12,788 nt of DNA, from positions 1 to 12,788 of the forward strand of contig JAZRYC010000126.1 in the NCBI GenBank assembly GCA_045600525.1. The letters are read 5' to 3'. Shown here one piece after another: positions 1 through 8,375 of the stretch (position 1 is its first letter; the number at the start of each line of letters is the position of its first letter). A program made the translations under genes and the position numbers. The DNA comes from F23-D06 sp045600525. GTDB lineage: Bacteria; Bacteroidota; Bacteroidia; Bacteroidales; WCHB1-69. Under the pieces are notes generated by a model. It was not told where the DNA came from. It did not search any database and was given only the letters and a program-made list of their open reading frames with translations.

Positions 1-2927
1 ATACCAAGCACGGTGGTCAGTGTTGTCATCAAAATCGGACGGAGACGGGAACGACCGCCGGCCACAACAGCCTCCTTAACAGTCATACCGCGTTCACGGC
101 ACAGACTAGTGTAGTCCACCAAAACAATACCATTTTTCACCACAATACCGATCAACATCATAGCGCCAATCAAGGCCATCATACCGAGTGCTGTATTCGT
201 AATGGCCAAGCCGACAAACACACCCGTTAAAGCAAACGGGATAGAACCCATGATAATGAAAGGATAACTAAATGATTCAAACTGAGCGGCCATTACGACA
301 TAAACCAAGATAACAATCAAGGCAATCAGCATATACATATCGCCGAATGCGTCCTGCTGGTCTTCCCAAGTACCACCGATCTTATAGTCAAGCGTTGAAG
401 GGATTTCCATTTGGTCAAGTTGTTTTTGGGCCTCATCCACGATTTCGGAAAGAGCTGCTCCCTTACCCACGACACAGGACACCTTCACCATGCGTTCGCG
501 GTCCTTACGCACAATAGTCGGTGGCGTAAACGATTCCTCCACCTTACCCACGTCGCCAATTCGAATGCCCTTGCCCATGGAGTTATACATCATAATATTT
601 TCAATGGCATGAACATCGTCGCGGAATTCCGGAGCATAACGAACACGGATATTGTATTCGTCACCATCCTCACGGAAATAGGATGCCGTGTACCCATTGA
701 ATCGATTACGCACATAACTGGCAGCCGTCGTTGAATTCAAACCATTTTCGGCTAATTTCTGACGATCAAAGACAACTTCCAACTCAGGAGTATATTCATC
801 ACGACTGATCACAACTTCGGTACATCCATCCACCTGGCGCATACGGGCAGCCAAATCGGCAGCAAATTGGTCAGTCGTATTGAAATCGTAACAATAAAGT
901 TCAATATCTACGGTAGATTGACCCCCCATGCTACCCTGTCCTGTGGAAACCGTATAGGACACAATGTCAATATGTTTTCTCATTATTTCACGAATACCAT
1001 CGGAGATTTCCACAATAGATTCAGACCGTTCCGTTTTCTTATACAGACGGATATTGAAGGAGAGCAGGTGTGTACCGTTATCACGCATCAAACTGAAGGT
1101 ATTGTCCTCATCTGGTTGGCCAACAGAGTAATTGACAAATTTTACAGCATTCGGGTACTTGGCACGAATTTCCTCCACCAATTCATCACCTAGAGCCTTC
1201 GTTGTTTCCACGCGCGTGCCCTGTGGCAGTTTTACAGTACAGCTCAAACGGGCATTATCCTGCGTTGGGAAGAATTCCGTAGGAATAAACTTCAAGAGGA
1301 ACAAACTAGCAAGGAATATGACAACAGCCGTAAAGAAAACCGTCTTACGATGATTGACACACCAGGAAAGGACTCCTGCATACCAATTGTCCAAACGATC
1401 CAAGAATCGTTCAATAGGACCATATATGGCGGCAAACCACTTGCTTTTCTTCGGATTTTTCTTAAGCATCAAAGAACTCAACATCGGCGTAAGCGTCATA
1501 GCGGCCGCAAGGGAGACGGCAATCACAATCGTAACAATCCAACCTAACTGTTTAAATAGCACACCTGCCATACCATTCAAGAATGTCAGTGGAAGGAACA
1601 CTGCCACAATCACCAAAGTAGAAGCCACAATGGAAAGAGAAACCTCACTTGTTGCGAAGATAGCCGCAGCCTTAGGTTTAGAACCTCGTTCAATATGGGT
1701 GGTGATATTTTCCAACACCACAATAGAGTCATCAACGACCATACCGATGGCAATAGATATAGAGGAGAGGGATATGATGTTCAGCGTATTTCCCGTCACA
1801 AGCAAATAGATGAATGCCGCGATCAAAGATACGGGAACCACAACCGCAATAATCAAAGTGGCACGCCATCTTCCGAGGAAGAAAAGCACAACGACCACAA
1901 CGAGGAGAAGGATGATGAGGATAGTTTCCTCCAAACTGTCAATGGTATTGTTGATGTTGTCAGAGTTATCTACCAACACACTCAACTCAACATCGGCAGG
2001 CAATGACTTCTGCAAAGCAGGAAGTTGTTCATTGATCTTCTTACAGATCTGCACCGTATTTGCTCCAGACTGTTTTTGAATATATACCATTGCGCCGCGG
2101 ACACCGTCGGTATAAGATTCCTGCATACGTTCTTGCAACGTATCCCTTACCGTGGCGACATCGCGAAGATAGACATTTCTGTTATTAAAACTTCCAATAA
2201 CAACGTCTTCCATTTCATCAGCACTTTCAAATTCGCCGTCCACGCGCATGGAATATGTCTTTGAGCCAACATCCATAATACCCAAAGTAACATTACGGTT
2301 CTCTGCACCAAGCACCTGGGCAATACTTTCAATCGTCAAATTATAGCTTTCCAATTTATAAGGATCGCAATAGACCTGAATTTCACGTTGTGGAGCACCA
2401 GAAATAGAGACCGCACCCACACCGCTGATACGACTTAATGGAGAAGCAACCTTATCATCCAAAATCTTGTAGAGAGCCTGAGTGCTCTGCCGAGACTTAA
2501 CAGACAGCATCAGAATCGGCATATCATCCGCACTAAACTTAAATAGATAGGGGGCATTCGCTTCATCTGGCAATGCCGACTTCACCATATCCAACTTATC
2601 ACGGACATCATTTGTCTTCTGCTCAATATCTACACCATACTCAAATTCAAGAGTCACAATGGAGTAGTTTTCCTTGGAATTAGAAGTAATGTGTTTCAAA
2701 TCACTTAATGTATTAAGCACATTTTCTATGGGCTTAGAAACATTATCCTCAATATCTTCGGCACTTGCTCCGCCATATACGGTCAAAACCATGATTGTAT
2801 TACCATCCATGTGCGGAAACAAATCGATAGGCAGCTTAATCATGGAAAAGATACCGATTATAATCACGGCAATATAGATTAAGCCGGTCATAATCGGACG
2901 TTGGACTGATTTTGAATATAAACTCAT
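1..2927 (-). CDS. RND multidrug efflux pump, HAE1/AcrB type (C-terminus outside window)
   Basis: Inner-membrane proton-driven transporter that should form the motor of a tripartite efflux complex. Translation from ATG at 2927 is open to the window edge: 975 codons with no break. Family members are about 1030-1060 residues, so roughly the last TM helices are missing. TM1 is near residues 12-30. The proton-relay pair is present as D399-D400 in the TM4 motif VVDDSIVVLENI, and the matching lysine is K931 in VVKNGIVLVDY (AcrB D407/D408/K940). A long hydrophobic run (ILIILLLVVVVLFFLG) precedes TM4, and the two large periplasmic loops are in the expected places. It is the third gene of the operon, 44 bp after the fusion-protein gene, with no promoter visible between them. 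Substrate cannot be read from sequence. The intact relay argues for a working pump of the hydrophobe/amphiphile class rather than a remnant. Confidence 0.95.
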   Translation of the reverse strand, partial: MSLYSKSVQRPIMTGLIYIAVIIIGIFSMIKLPIDLFPHMDGNTIMVLTVYGGASAEDIEDNVSKPIENVLNTLSDLKHITSNSKENYSIVTLEFEYGVDIEQKTNDVRDKLDMVKSALPDEANAPYLFKFSADDMPILMLSVKSRQSTQALYKILDDKVASPLSRISGVGAVSISGAPQREIQVYCDPYKLESYNLTIESIAQVLGAENRNVTLGIMDVGSKTYSMRVDGEFESADEMEDVVIGSFNNRNVYLRDVATVRDTLQERMQESYTDGVRGAMVYIQKQSGANTVQICKKINEQLPALQKSLPADVELSVLVDNSDNINNTIDSLEETILIILLLVVVVVLFFLGRWRATLIIAVVVPVSLIAAFIYLLVTGNTLNIISLSSISIAIGMVVDDSIVVLENITTHIERGSKPKAAAIFATSEVSLSIVASTLVIVAVFLPLTFLNGMAGVLFKQLGWIVTIVIAVSLAAAMTLTPMLSSLMLKKNPKKSKWFAAIYGPIERFLDRLDNWYAGVLSWCVNHRKTVFFTAVVIFLASLFLLKFIPTEFFPTQDNARLSCTVKLPQGTRVETTKALGDELVEEIRAKYPNAVKFVNYSVGQPDEDNTFSLMRDNGTHLLSFNIRLYKKTERSESIVEISDGIREIMRKHIDIVSYTVSTGQGSMGGQSTVDIELYCYDFNTTDQFAADLAARMRQVDGCTEVVISRDEYTPELEVVFDRQKLAENGLNSTTAASYVRNRFNGYTASYFREDGDEYNIRVRYAPEFRDDVHAIENIMMYNSMGKGIRIGDVGKVEESFTPPTIVRKDRERMVKVSCVVGKGAALSEIVDEAQKQLDQMEIPSTLDYKIGGTWEDQQDAFGDMYMLIALIVILVYVVMAAQFESFSYPFIIMGSIPFALTGVFVGLAITNTALGMMALIGAMMLIGIVVKNGIVLVDYTSLCRERGMTVKEAVVAGGRSRLRPILMTTLTTVLG

Positions 2928-2971
2928 GTTTTCTTATCTTTAAAAATATCCTATTCTACTAATAGTCAATA

Positions 2972-3985
2972 CTATTTTTCAACTTTAACTTCCATACCAT
3001 CTTTCAAACGGGCCAATCCGGTCGTAGCCAGATAGTCACCATCTTCACAACCAGAGAGGAGTTCATATTTATTGTCAATATGGCGGCCAAGTTGTACCTG
3101 GCTAAATTTCACCTTTCCATTTTTGTAGATATATACATATCTGTTGCCGGAACCTTGTTGACGGAAAATAGCCTCATCTGGGACAACCACATTGTGGGAT
3201 GTACCCAAGTTAACCATTACGCGGGCATACATACCCGGACGTACGCGACTATCGCCATTAGCCAACTGAACCTCAACTGGGAAAGTATGGGTAGCGCCAT
3301 CGATAGTCGGATAAATGATGCTGACCTTTCCTTGGAACTCTTCATCACCATAAGCATCCACTTTGATCTTAACGGGCATGCCGACTTTTACTTTCTGATA
3401 TAGGGCTTCAGAAAGGTTGATGTTCATCTTCACGGGATTGATTTGTTGAACAGTCACTACAGGAAGTCCGCCATAAAGGTCGCCACTATCATAGTTACGA
3501 GCACTGATAACACCATTGATCGGACTTATGAGCTGCGTATTTTCCAAAAGATTGTCGTACGCCGTCTGTGCCACATCAAGTTGAGTCTTCATAGCATCCC
3601 AGTCAGATTTTGAACATCCACCGACCTTGTAGAGTTCGTCAATACGATTAAAGCTCTTTTTAAGATTTTCCAACTGGGCTTTCTGTTGTTTGAGGCTGTT
3701 TTCATTCATTTGTACAAGGACCTTACCTTTGGACACGCGGTCACCCACTTCAACATAGATTTTATCAATACGACCACCTGTAAGGGGGGCGATATTGTTC
3801 ACAGCTTCGGCTTCCACCGTCGCCGTGTACTCATAGACCTGTTCAACGTCCTGCGCAACAACTTGTTGCACTCGGATAGTAAAATCCTGAGCGGCAATGG
3901 AATTGTCATCTTTCTTTCCCTTACATCCGATAAATCCAAACAGCACAACCGCTGCAAGGAGGATTAATGATATTGTTCTTTTCAT
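2972..3985 (-). CDS. RND efflux membrane-fusion (periplasmic adaptor) lipoprotein, HlyD/AcrA type
   Basis: Periplasmic adaptor linking the RND pump to the outer-membrane channel. The 337-residue protein starts with a lipoprotein signal peptide (MKRTISLILLAAVVLFG, then FIGC). The lipobox cysteine is C21, so it should be lipid-anchored. Two half-lipoyl motifs are visible: IAPLTGGRIDKIYVEVGD with VSKGKVLVQM near residues 65-90, and ISPINGVISARNYDSGDL near residues 150-170. Between them lies a short alpha-helical hairpin. Beta-barrel and membrane-proximal segments follow (for example GMPVKIKVDAY, VRPGMYARVMVNL, VVVPDEAIF). The length is slightly short for AcrA homologues (about 380), mainly because the hairpin is compact. 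It lies 32 bp after the channel gene and 44 bp before the pump gene on the same strand, consistent with one transcript. Confidence 0.94.
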   Translation of the reverse strand: MKRTISLILLAAVVLFGFIGCKGKKDDNSIAAQDFTIRVQQVVAQDVEQVYEYTATVEAEAVNNIAPLTGGRIDKIYVEVGDRVSKGKVLVQMNENSLKQQKAQLENLKKSFNRIDELYKVGGCSKSDWDAMKTQLDVAQTAYDNLLENTQLISPINGVISARNYDSGDLYGGLPVVTVQQINPVKMNINLSEALYQKVKVGMPVKIKVDAYGDEEFQGKVSIIYPTIDGATHTFPVEVQLANGDSRVRPGMYARVMVNLGTSHNVVVPDEAIFRQQGSGNRYVYIYKNGKVKFSQVQLGRHIDNKYELLSGCEDGDYLATTGLARLKDGMEVKVEK

Positions 3986-4017
3986 AAGTGTATAATGTTA
4001 ATTAATTATCCTAAAAT

Positions 4018-5382
4018 TTATTTTTCATTACCCAACACGGCATCTAAGGATGCTTTGGCGGAAATATAATTATAAAGTGACTGACAATACGTTAATTGCG
4101 TACTTGTCAAGGTAAGTTCAGCCGTATTGAGGTCAAGCCAAGTGTTCATTCCCACTTCATATTGCTTCTTGGCGATGTCGTACGCTTTTTGGGCCTGGAG
4201 CATTGTTTCACGATCGGAAGCAATATCTTCAATGGCCTGTTGCATATCGTTCAAATAATTCTGGACACCGATACGCAATTGGCGTTCCACATCCGTACGT
4301 TGGTCCTTCATATTCTCAATATTCAAATCAGCCTGTTTGAGTTTATAGGACGTAGCCGCCCAAGATACGATAGGCACTTGCAACGAAAGAGCTACATATG
4401 AATAGGGGTAATTGGTAAATGGGGTTTGTTTGTCGTCACCCATGCCAGCGTATTGGAAATTACCAGCAAGGGCAAGCATTGGGCAAGCAGACCCAATCAT
4501 AATTTTCTTGGATTGTTCCAGTTCCTGAATACCCAGATCCAACTGGCGCAAGGCGGAATTATAGGCCAACTGAATAGCCTGTTCGTTAGGCATTTGGGCA
4601 TTCAACACGCCTTGTTCATAGTCCGAGAGCTCACCATCAAAGATCACCGGTTCATCAATATTCATTCCCAAGAGAACCTTAAGATTCATATTAGCCAATC
4701 GGACTGCCTTGGCTGCAGAACTTACCGCGGGGCGTTGATTTTGCAAAGCCACATCAGAACGAAGTTTTTCAAATTCGGAAACCAAGCCCTGATTATAGGA
4801 ATTGTTCACCAACTGGTTGCTGGCTTCGATATTGGCATAGCTCTTCTGCAACACATCATATGACTGTTTGGCCAACAGATAGCCAAAATATGCCTGCTTA
4901 ATTTGATTTACCAACTCCAATTTGGAAGAGCGTGCAGCTTCCATGGCCAGTTCAATATCTTGGGAACAAAGCTTCAGACTGGACCAAAGCGCCGGAGCCA
5001 CAATCGGCAAAGAGAGATTAGCACCCACCGAATAAGTATTATCCTTACCAACTTTAATACTCATAGATTGTCCTTGGAAATCCATGGCCATCGTCTGTTT
5101 CAAAAGCGTACGATTGTAATTGGCGGCAATGGAGACATCCGGAAACAAGGAGACAATCTGTTCTTTCTTATAAAGTTTTTTAATCTGCACATCACGATCG
5201 GCTATGCGCATCGTAGGTGTTTCGGAGAGGGCTATTTCAATGGCTTTATTTAAATCCACATGGACGGAATCCTGCGCCTGCAAAAGACCCATGAAGAACA
5301 ACATAGTTCCTCCCAAACAAAACGTGCGTAAGAATCGGCAACAAACTTTCGTAGTTTTTTCTCTATTCTGTAAGTAATTCAT
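4018..5382 (-). CDS. TolC-like outer-membrane efflux channel (OEP family)
   Basis: Outer-membrane/periplasmic channel component of the tripartite pump. The 454-residue protein has an unusually long N-terminus: about 25 basic and cysteine-containing residues, then a hydrophobic stretch ending LLQAQ, with likely signal-peptidase cleavage before D38. The internal methionine at 27 would leave too short a signal, so ATG 5382 is preferred. The mature part shows the two-fold OEP repeat of long amphipathic helices. Repeat one has VDLNKAIEIALSETP and YNQGLVSEFEKLRSDVALQNQ. Repeat two has YEVGMNTWLDLNTAELTLTSTQ, with the characteristic G-x-x-T/S-x-x-D/E-x-L-x-A/S-x-x-x-L pattern, followed by YNYISAKASLDAVLG at the C-terminus. 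It is the first gene of the operon, and the candidate promoter and operator lie in the 182-bp gap before the divergent Nudix regulator. Confidence 0.93.
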   Translation of the reverse strand: MNYLQNREKTTKVCCRFLRTFCLGGTMLFFMGLLQAQDSVHVDLNKAIEIALSETPTMRIADRDVQIKKLYKKEQIVSLFPDVSIAANYNRTLLKQTMAMDFQGQSMSIKVGKDNTYSVGANLSLPIVAPALWSSLKLCSQDIELAMEAARSSKLELVNQIKQAYFGYLLAKQSYDVLQKSYANIEASNQLVNNSYNQGLVSEFEKLRSDVALQNQRPAVSSAAKAVRLANMNLKVLLGMNIDEPVIFDGELSDYEQGVLNAQMPNEQAIQLAYNSALRQLDLGIQELEQSKKIMIGSACPMLALAGNFQYAGMGDDKQTPFTNYPYSYVALSLQVPIVSWAATSYKLKQADLNIENMKDQRTDVERQLRIGVQNYLNDMQQAIEDIASDRETMLQAQKAYDIAKKQYEVGMNTWLDLNTAELTLTSTQLTYCQSLYNYISAKASLDAVLGNEK

Positions 5383-5456
5383 TGTTATATTATTTTCTAT
5401 ATAATACTAATCGTCAATACATTAAGCATATTTCACACATACTTTCTACGAGATGG

Positions 5457-5464
5457 CAAATATA
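5457..5464 (-). promoter_or_regulatory. Candidate -7 box for the efflux operon
   Basis: Read on the minus strand, the bases are TATATTTG, matching the Bacteroidetes primary-sigma -7 consensus TAnnTTTG. Transcription would start near 5450, giving a leader of about 70 nt before the channel gene at 5382. No clear TTTG -33 box lies at the usual 19-21 bp spacing. That region is instead occupied by the palindromes at 5476-5500, which fits a promoter whose -33 region is covered by a regulator. Confidence 0.5.
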
Positions 5465-5475
5465 TAAAAAAAAAC

Positions 5476-5500
5476 TTATACGTTGTGTATAAAATACACA
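5476..5500. promoter_or_regulatory. Overlapping palindromes, candidate operator between divergent genes
   Basis: Two perfect inverted repeats overlap here. The first is TTATAC-N5-GTATAA (5476-5492). The second is TGTGTAT-AAA-ATACACA (5484-5500). Together they make three alternating half-sites of the type (T)TATAC / GTATA(A) / ATACAC. They lie between the minus-strand -7 box at 5457-5464 and the plus-strand -7 box at 5511-5518, covering the -33 region of both. NrtR-family regulators are known to bind palindromes near their own genes. That this site is bound by the adjacent regulator is inference. Confidence 0.6.
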
Positions 5501-5510
5501 TTATTTTTTG

Positions 5511-5518
5511 TATTTTTG
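5511..5518 (+). promoter_or_regulatory. Candidate -7 box for the Nudix regulator gene
   Basis: The bases TATTTTTG match the Bacteroidetes -7 consensus TAnnTTTG. The predicted start of transcription near 5525 leaves a leader of about 40 nt before ATG 5565. There is no good -33 TTTG at the expected distance. The palindrome ending at 5500 overlaps that position. Confidence 0.6.
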
Positions 5519-5564
5519 CCACCGTAAAGAATCTTAGAAAAGATCCCTATAAAATCATCATTTG

Positions 5565-6257
5565 ATGGAGCAAAAAAAATCATTCTGCTATGAATATTGG
5601 CGTCCGGCGGTTACCGCCGACAACGTTGTATTCTGCTTTGACGGAACGCATCTAAACGTACTGCTAATAAAAAGAAAGAATGAGCCCTACAAAGATTTTT
5701 GGGCCTTCCCGGGAGGTTTCCTCGAAGAATACGAGAATTTGGAGGAAGCCGCCCGTCGCGAATTAAAGGAAGAAACCGGATTAGAGCCCACCTACATGCA
5801 GGAAATAGGCTCATTCAGTTCCGTAAACCGAGATCCGCGAGGACGGGTTATCAGCACGGGATTCTACAGCGTGGTCTCCCCTACCGAAATTCATCGGACT
5901 CATGCAGGTGATGATGCAGCCGAAGCCCGATGGTTCCCCATCACCGAGCTCCCCGAATTGGCATTCGACCATGCCGAGATTTTTCACAAAGCCATACTAC
6001 ATCTCAGATTGGGATTCCACCTTTTTCCCGTAGCCTTCCAACTTTTAGGGAAGACCTTCACCATGCCGAACATGCAGCGACTATACACCGATGTTTTTGA
6101 ACGCGACTTCGACCGAAGGAACTTCCAAAAGCGCATTCTTCAATTAGGATTGGTCAAACCGATTCTAGAAGAAGGAAAAACCAAACATCAACCCAAACGT
6201 TATCAATTTAACGAAGAGGCTTATTATCTGTTGCGGAAGAAAGTGCTAAAGTTTTAA
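5565..6257 (+). CDS. Nudix-domain transcriptional regulator, NrtR/AraR type
   Basis: Predicted DNA-binding regulator of 230 residues: an N-terminal Nudix fold (about 12-150) joined to a C-terminal winged helix (about 155-230, ending in basic YLLRKKVLKF). The Nudix box G51-x5-E-x7-R-E-L-x-E-E-x-G-L73 is complete, so pyrophosphohydrolase activity cannot be excluded. The motif DPRGRVIS (90-97) is typical of ADP-ribose-type Nudix proteins and of NrtR. NrtR proteins sense ADP-ribose or related ligands and control NAD genes. Bacteroidetes relatives such as AraR control sugar use. A TTG codon directly precedes the start, but ATG 5565 is preferred. The gene is divergent from the efflux operon with palindromes between them, and convergent with the MATE gene (11 bp apart). 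Its true ligand and targets are unknown. A plain Nudix hydrolase is the alternative, made less likely by the C-terminal domain. Confidence 0.88.
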   Translation: MEQKKSFCYEYWRPAVTADNVVFCFDGTHLNVLLIKRKNEPYKDFWAFPGGFLEEYENLEEAARRELKEETGLEPTYMQEIGSFSSVNRDPRGRVISTGFYSVVSPTEIHRTHAGDDAAEARWFPITELPELAFDHAEIFHKAILHLRLGFHLFPVAFQLLGKTFTMPNMQRLYTDVFERDFDRRNFQKRILQLGLVKPILEEGKTKHQPKRYQFNEEAYYLLRKKVLKF

Positions 6258-6268
6258 TAGCATACGAA

Positions 6269-7606
6269 TTATTTCATAGCATGTAGCGCATGCAGACAGA
6301 GAGGAACAGACATGGCTATGGAGAACACATCGGCTATGGGCTGGGCAACGACCATACCTTGGAGGCCCAAAAAGACAGAACCCACATATAACAAAGGAAT
6401 ATAGAACAGGCCATGTCGCGCAATAGCCACCAAGGTGGCACTTAGCGTCTGCCTCGTATTCTGCAAATACATATTAGCAATCACCACAAAACCAACCAAG
6501 GGAAATGACAGGCACTGATAGCGCAGCACCTGGGTACCGATGGTCACCACCTCAATATCCTCGGCACGGAAAACACGAATCACCTCGGGCGCCAACAAAA
6601 GTCCCAACACGCTTATCACCAAGCAATACGCCGTGGCAACCAACACGCTGAATCGAAACGCCCTACGCACGCGATCAAAGAGTTTAGCCCCGTAATTGAA
6701 ACCACACACCGGCTGAAAGCCCTGTCCGAACCCCAAAAGAGCCGCCAATACAAGCGCCATCACCCTATTTACCACAGAGAAGGCCGCCACTGCCGGATCA
6801 CCATATTGAGCAGCCAAGTTATTGACACATACTGAAACCGCACTGATGAGGCCTTGGCGTACCAAGGAAGGAAGCCCTCCGGCAATAATTTCCCGATAGC
6901 GCGCCACAGAAGGTTGAAAATAACTAAGCCGTATGCGAATACCGCCATTCCGGCCGATGATAGTAAACATGATCCAAAAACTCACAAACTGCGACACGGC
7001 CGTGGCAAGTCCAGCCCCCGCCACGCCCATATCCAACGCAAAGATAAACAATGGATCAAGCAATATATTGAGTACGGCACCCGACAACACGCCTACCATC
7101 GACATCATGGCATTGCCCTGGAGACGCATTTGGTTATTCATCACAAACACACCGGAAATAAAAGGCGTTCCAATTAAGACATAGGCAAAATAGGGTCGCG
7201 CCACAGGCAATATCGTCGGCGTGGAACCGAAGAATCGTAGTAGTGGATCCATAAAGAGAAATCCACATAATGCCAACAATCCAGCTATCAAAACGGCCGT
7301 AAAGAAGCCCGTAGCAGCCATCACCTCCGCCTGTTCAGACTGCCTTGCACCAAGGGCTCTGGAAATATAATTTCCAGAGCCATGACCAAAGAAAAAGGAT
7401 ATGGCCTGAATCAACGTCATATACACGAACACGATACCCAATGCCGCAGTGGACTGTGTATCAATTTTGCCTACAAAGAAGGTATCCACCACATTGTAAA
7501 GTCCTGTAACAAGCATACAAACCATGGAAGGCACGGCAAACGCACAAACCAATCGCCACACAGGTTGGGTGGTCATTTTCTCATATTTCGCATCACGCTG
7601 ATTCAC
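6269..7606 (-). CDS. MATE-family multidrug/cation antiporter
   Basis: Inner-membrane exporter predicted to extrude drugs or metabolites in exchange for Na+ or H+. It has 445 residues with 12 hydrophobic segments in two similar halves, the usual MATE architecture and length. Typical motifs are PSMVCMLVTGLYNVVDTFFVG in the first helices (about 26-46), GHGSGNYISRALGA, LNILLDPLFIFALDMGVAGAG, and in the second half GFGQGFQPVCGFNYGAK. The start is GTG at 7606. The downstream ATG at 7576 would remove residues 1-10 and the conserved-looking YEKMTT N-terminus, and an in-frame stop lies just upstream, so GTG is preferred. A Bacteroidetes promoter lies about 40 bp upstream. The gene is transcribed alone and converges on the Nudix regulator gene. 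Substrate is unknown. Confidence 0.93.
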   Translation of the reverse strand: MNQRDAKYEKMTTQPVWRLVCAFAVPSMVCMLVTGLYNVVDTFFVGKIDTQSTAALGIVFVYMTLIQAISFFFGHGSGNYISRALGARQSEQAEVMAATGFFTAVLIAGLLALCGFLFMDPLLRFFGSTPTILPVARPYFAYVLIGTPFISGVFVMNNQMRLQGNAMMSMVGVLSGAVLNILLDPLFIFALDMGVAGAGLATAVSQFVSFWIMFTIIGRNGGIRIRLSYFQPSVARYREIIAGGLPSLVRQGLISAVSVCVNNLAAQYGDPAVAAFSVVNRVMALVLAALLGFGQGFQPVCGFNYGAKLFDRVRRAFRFSVLVATAYCLVISVLGLLLAPEVIRVFRAEDIEVVTIGTQVLRYQCLSFPLVGFVVIANMYLQNTRQTLSATLVAIARHGLFYIPLLYVGSVFLGLQGMVVAQPIADVFSIAMSVPLCLHALHAMK

Positions 7607-7646
7607 TACAGATTACGCTTTTGTTTTTACACTTCAAAGAAGACTG

Positions 7647-7677
7647 CAAAGATAACAAATCCTTCAAGATACCACAA
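7647..7677 (-). promoter_or_regulatory. Promoter of the MATE gene
   Basis: On the minus strand, TTG at 7677-7675 is followed after 20 bp by TATCTTTG at 7654-7647, a very good match to the Bacteroidetes -33/-7 pattern. Transcription would begin near 7640, about 34 nt before the GTG start at 7606. Confidence 0.7.
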
Positions 7678-7739
7678 TACATGGAAATAGCGTATGAGGA
7701 TAGGCCTTACAGGATGAGAATCCGTTCATACAATAATTA

Positions 7740-7747
7740 TATCTTTG
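7740..7747 (+). promoter_or_regulatory. Candidate -7 box for the thioesterase gene
   Basis: The bases TATCTTTG match the -7 consensus exactly. There is only a weak TTC near the -33 position. The predicted transcript would have a leader of about 115 nt before ATG 7870. I see no strong hairpin or conserved riboswitch in that leader. Confidence 0.5.
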
Positions 7748-7869
7748 CAGCCCAATGCTAAATTCATGGGAAAGACACAGAACACATCACTTCGAAGTAG
7801 ACAGCAGCTGTGATCTGATGTAGAAAAGAATCGTATAATGTTTGTTTCACACCTTATATTTAATGTAAT

Positions 7870-8343
7870 ATGAAGCGTCTGCAAAATCCCTGGGAGGGAC
7901 TTGAAGGTTACTACTGTTTTGGTTGCTGTCCGACAAACGAGAGCGGGTTGCGGATGGAATTTTACGAAGATGGCGAAGACATTGTCTCCATTTGGGTTCC
8001 CGACTGCCATTTCCAGGGCTGGGTAAACACCTTGCATGGCGGCATCCAGGCCGCGCTCATCGACGAAATTGCCGAATGGGTAGTCAACCGCAAGTTGCAA
8101 ACAACGGGCGTTACCGCAAATTTGGAAGTCCGCTACAAAAAGCCCGTGATGATGACCGGCAAGCCCATCACCTTGCGGGCGCATCTTCTGGAAACGCGCC
8201 GGCATCTGGCCTATATCGAGGTTTCGCTATACAATGACGAAGGCGTGCTTTGCTCCACCGGAAAACTGACCTACGCCTTCATTACCCCGGAAAAGGCCGA
8301 AGAAGAGTGGCATTTTCACGGATGCGAAGTAGAGAATGAATAG
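7870..8343 (+). CDS. PaaI-like hotdog-fold thioesterase
   Basis: Predicted cytoplasmic acyl-CoA (or acyl-carrier) thioesterase of 157 residues, a single hotdog domain of usual length. The signature is WVNTLHGGIQAALIDEIAEW (51-70): the H56-G57-G58 turn followed nine residues later by D65, next to E66. This spacing matches the catalytic region of the PaaI/4HBT-II group. The second strand motif NLEVRYKKPVMMTGKPI (84-100) is also typical. The N-terminus has a Cys cluster (CFGCC, 16-20) before NESGLRMEF, a feature common in this subgroup. It stands alone between the MATE gene (divergent) and rmuC (convergent, 32 bp away with no obvious terminator). Substrate is unknown. The codon use is somewhat more GC-rich than in the efflux genes, with no other sign of transfer. 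Confidence 0.9.
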   Translation: MKRLQNPWEGLEGYYCFGCCPTNESGLRMEFYEDGEDIVSIWVPDCHFQGWVNTLHGGIQAALIDEIAEWVVNRKLQTTGVTANLEVRYKKPVMMTGKPITLRAHLLETRRHLAYIEVSLYNDEGVLCSTGKLTYAFITPEKAEEEWHFHGCEVENE

Positions 8344-8375
8344 TTTTTTGGAGAAGGAAGCCAATAGGATTTGGG

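Noticed and set aside
411..2877. Several plus-strand frames of 65-151 codons across the RND pump gene
   Set aside because: All lie opposite one continuous 975-codon pump frame with conserved motifs and have no recognisable domains.
6280..6295. GCATG/CATGC hairpin near the end of the MATE gene as a terminator
   Set aside because: The stem is only 5 bp, lies inside the coding sequence and has no T-tail.
7755..7826. 23-codon frame (ATG 7755) close to the predicted start of the thioesterase transcript, a possible leader peptide
   Set aside because: No run of regulatory codons, no hairpin after it, no hydrophobic pattern and a nearly leaderless position. Length is within chance.
7726..8205. 159-codon minus-strand frame overlapping the thioesterase gene
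   Set aside because: It is the antisense shadow of a recognised hotdog gene and shows no family resemblance.
8344..8375. Terminator between the convergent thioesterase and rmuC genes
   Set aside because: The 32-bp gap has one T-run (TTTTTT) but no inverted repeat before it.
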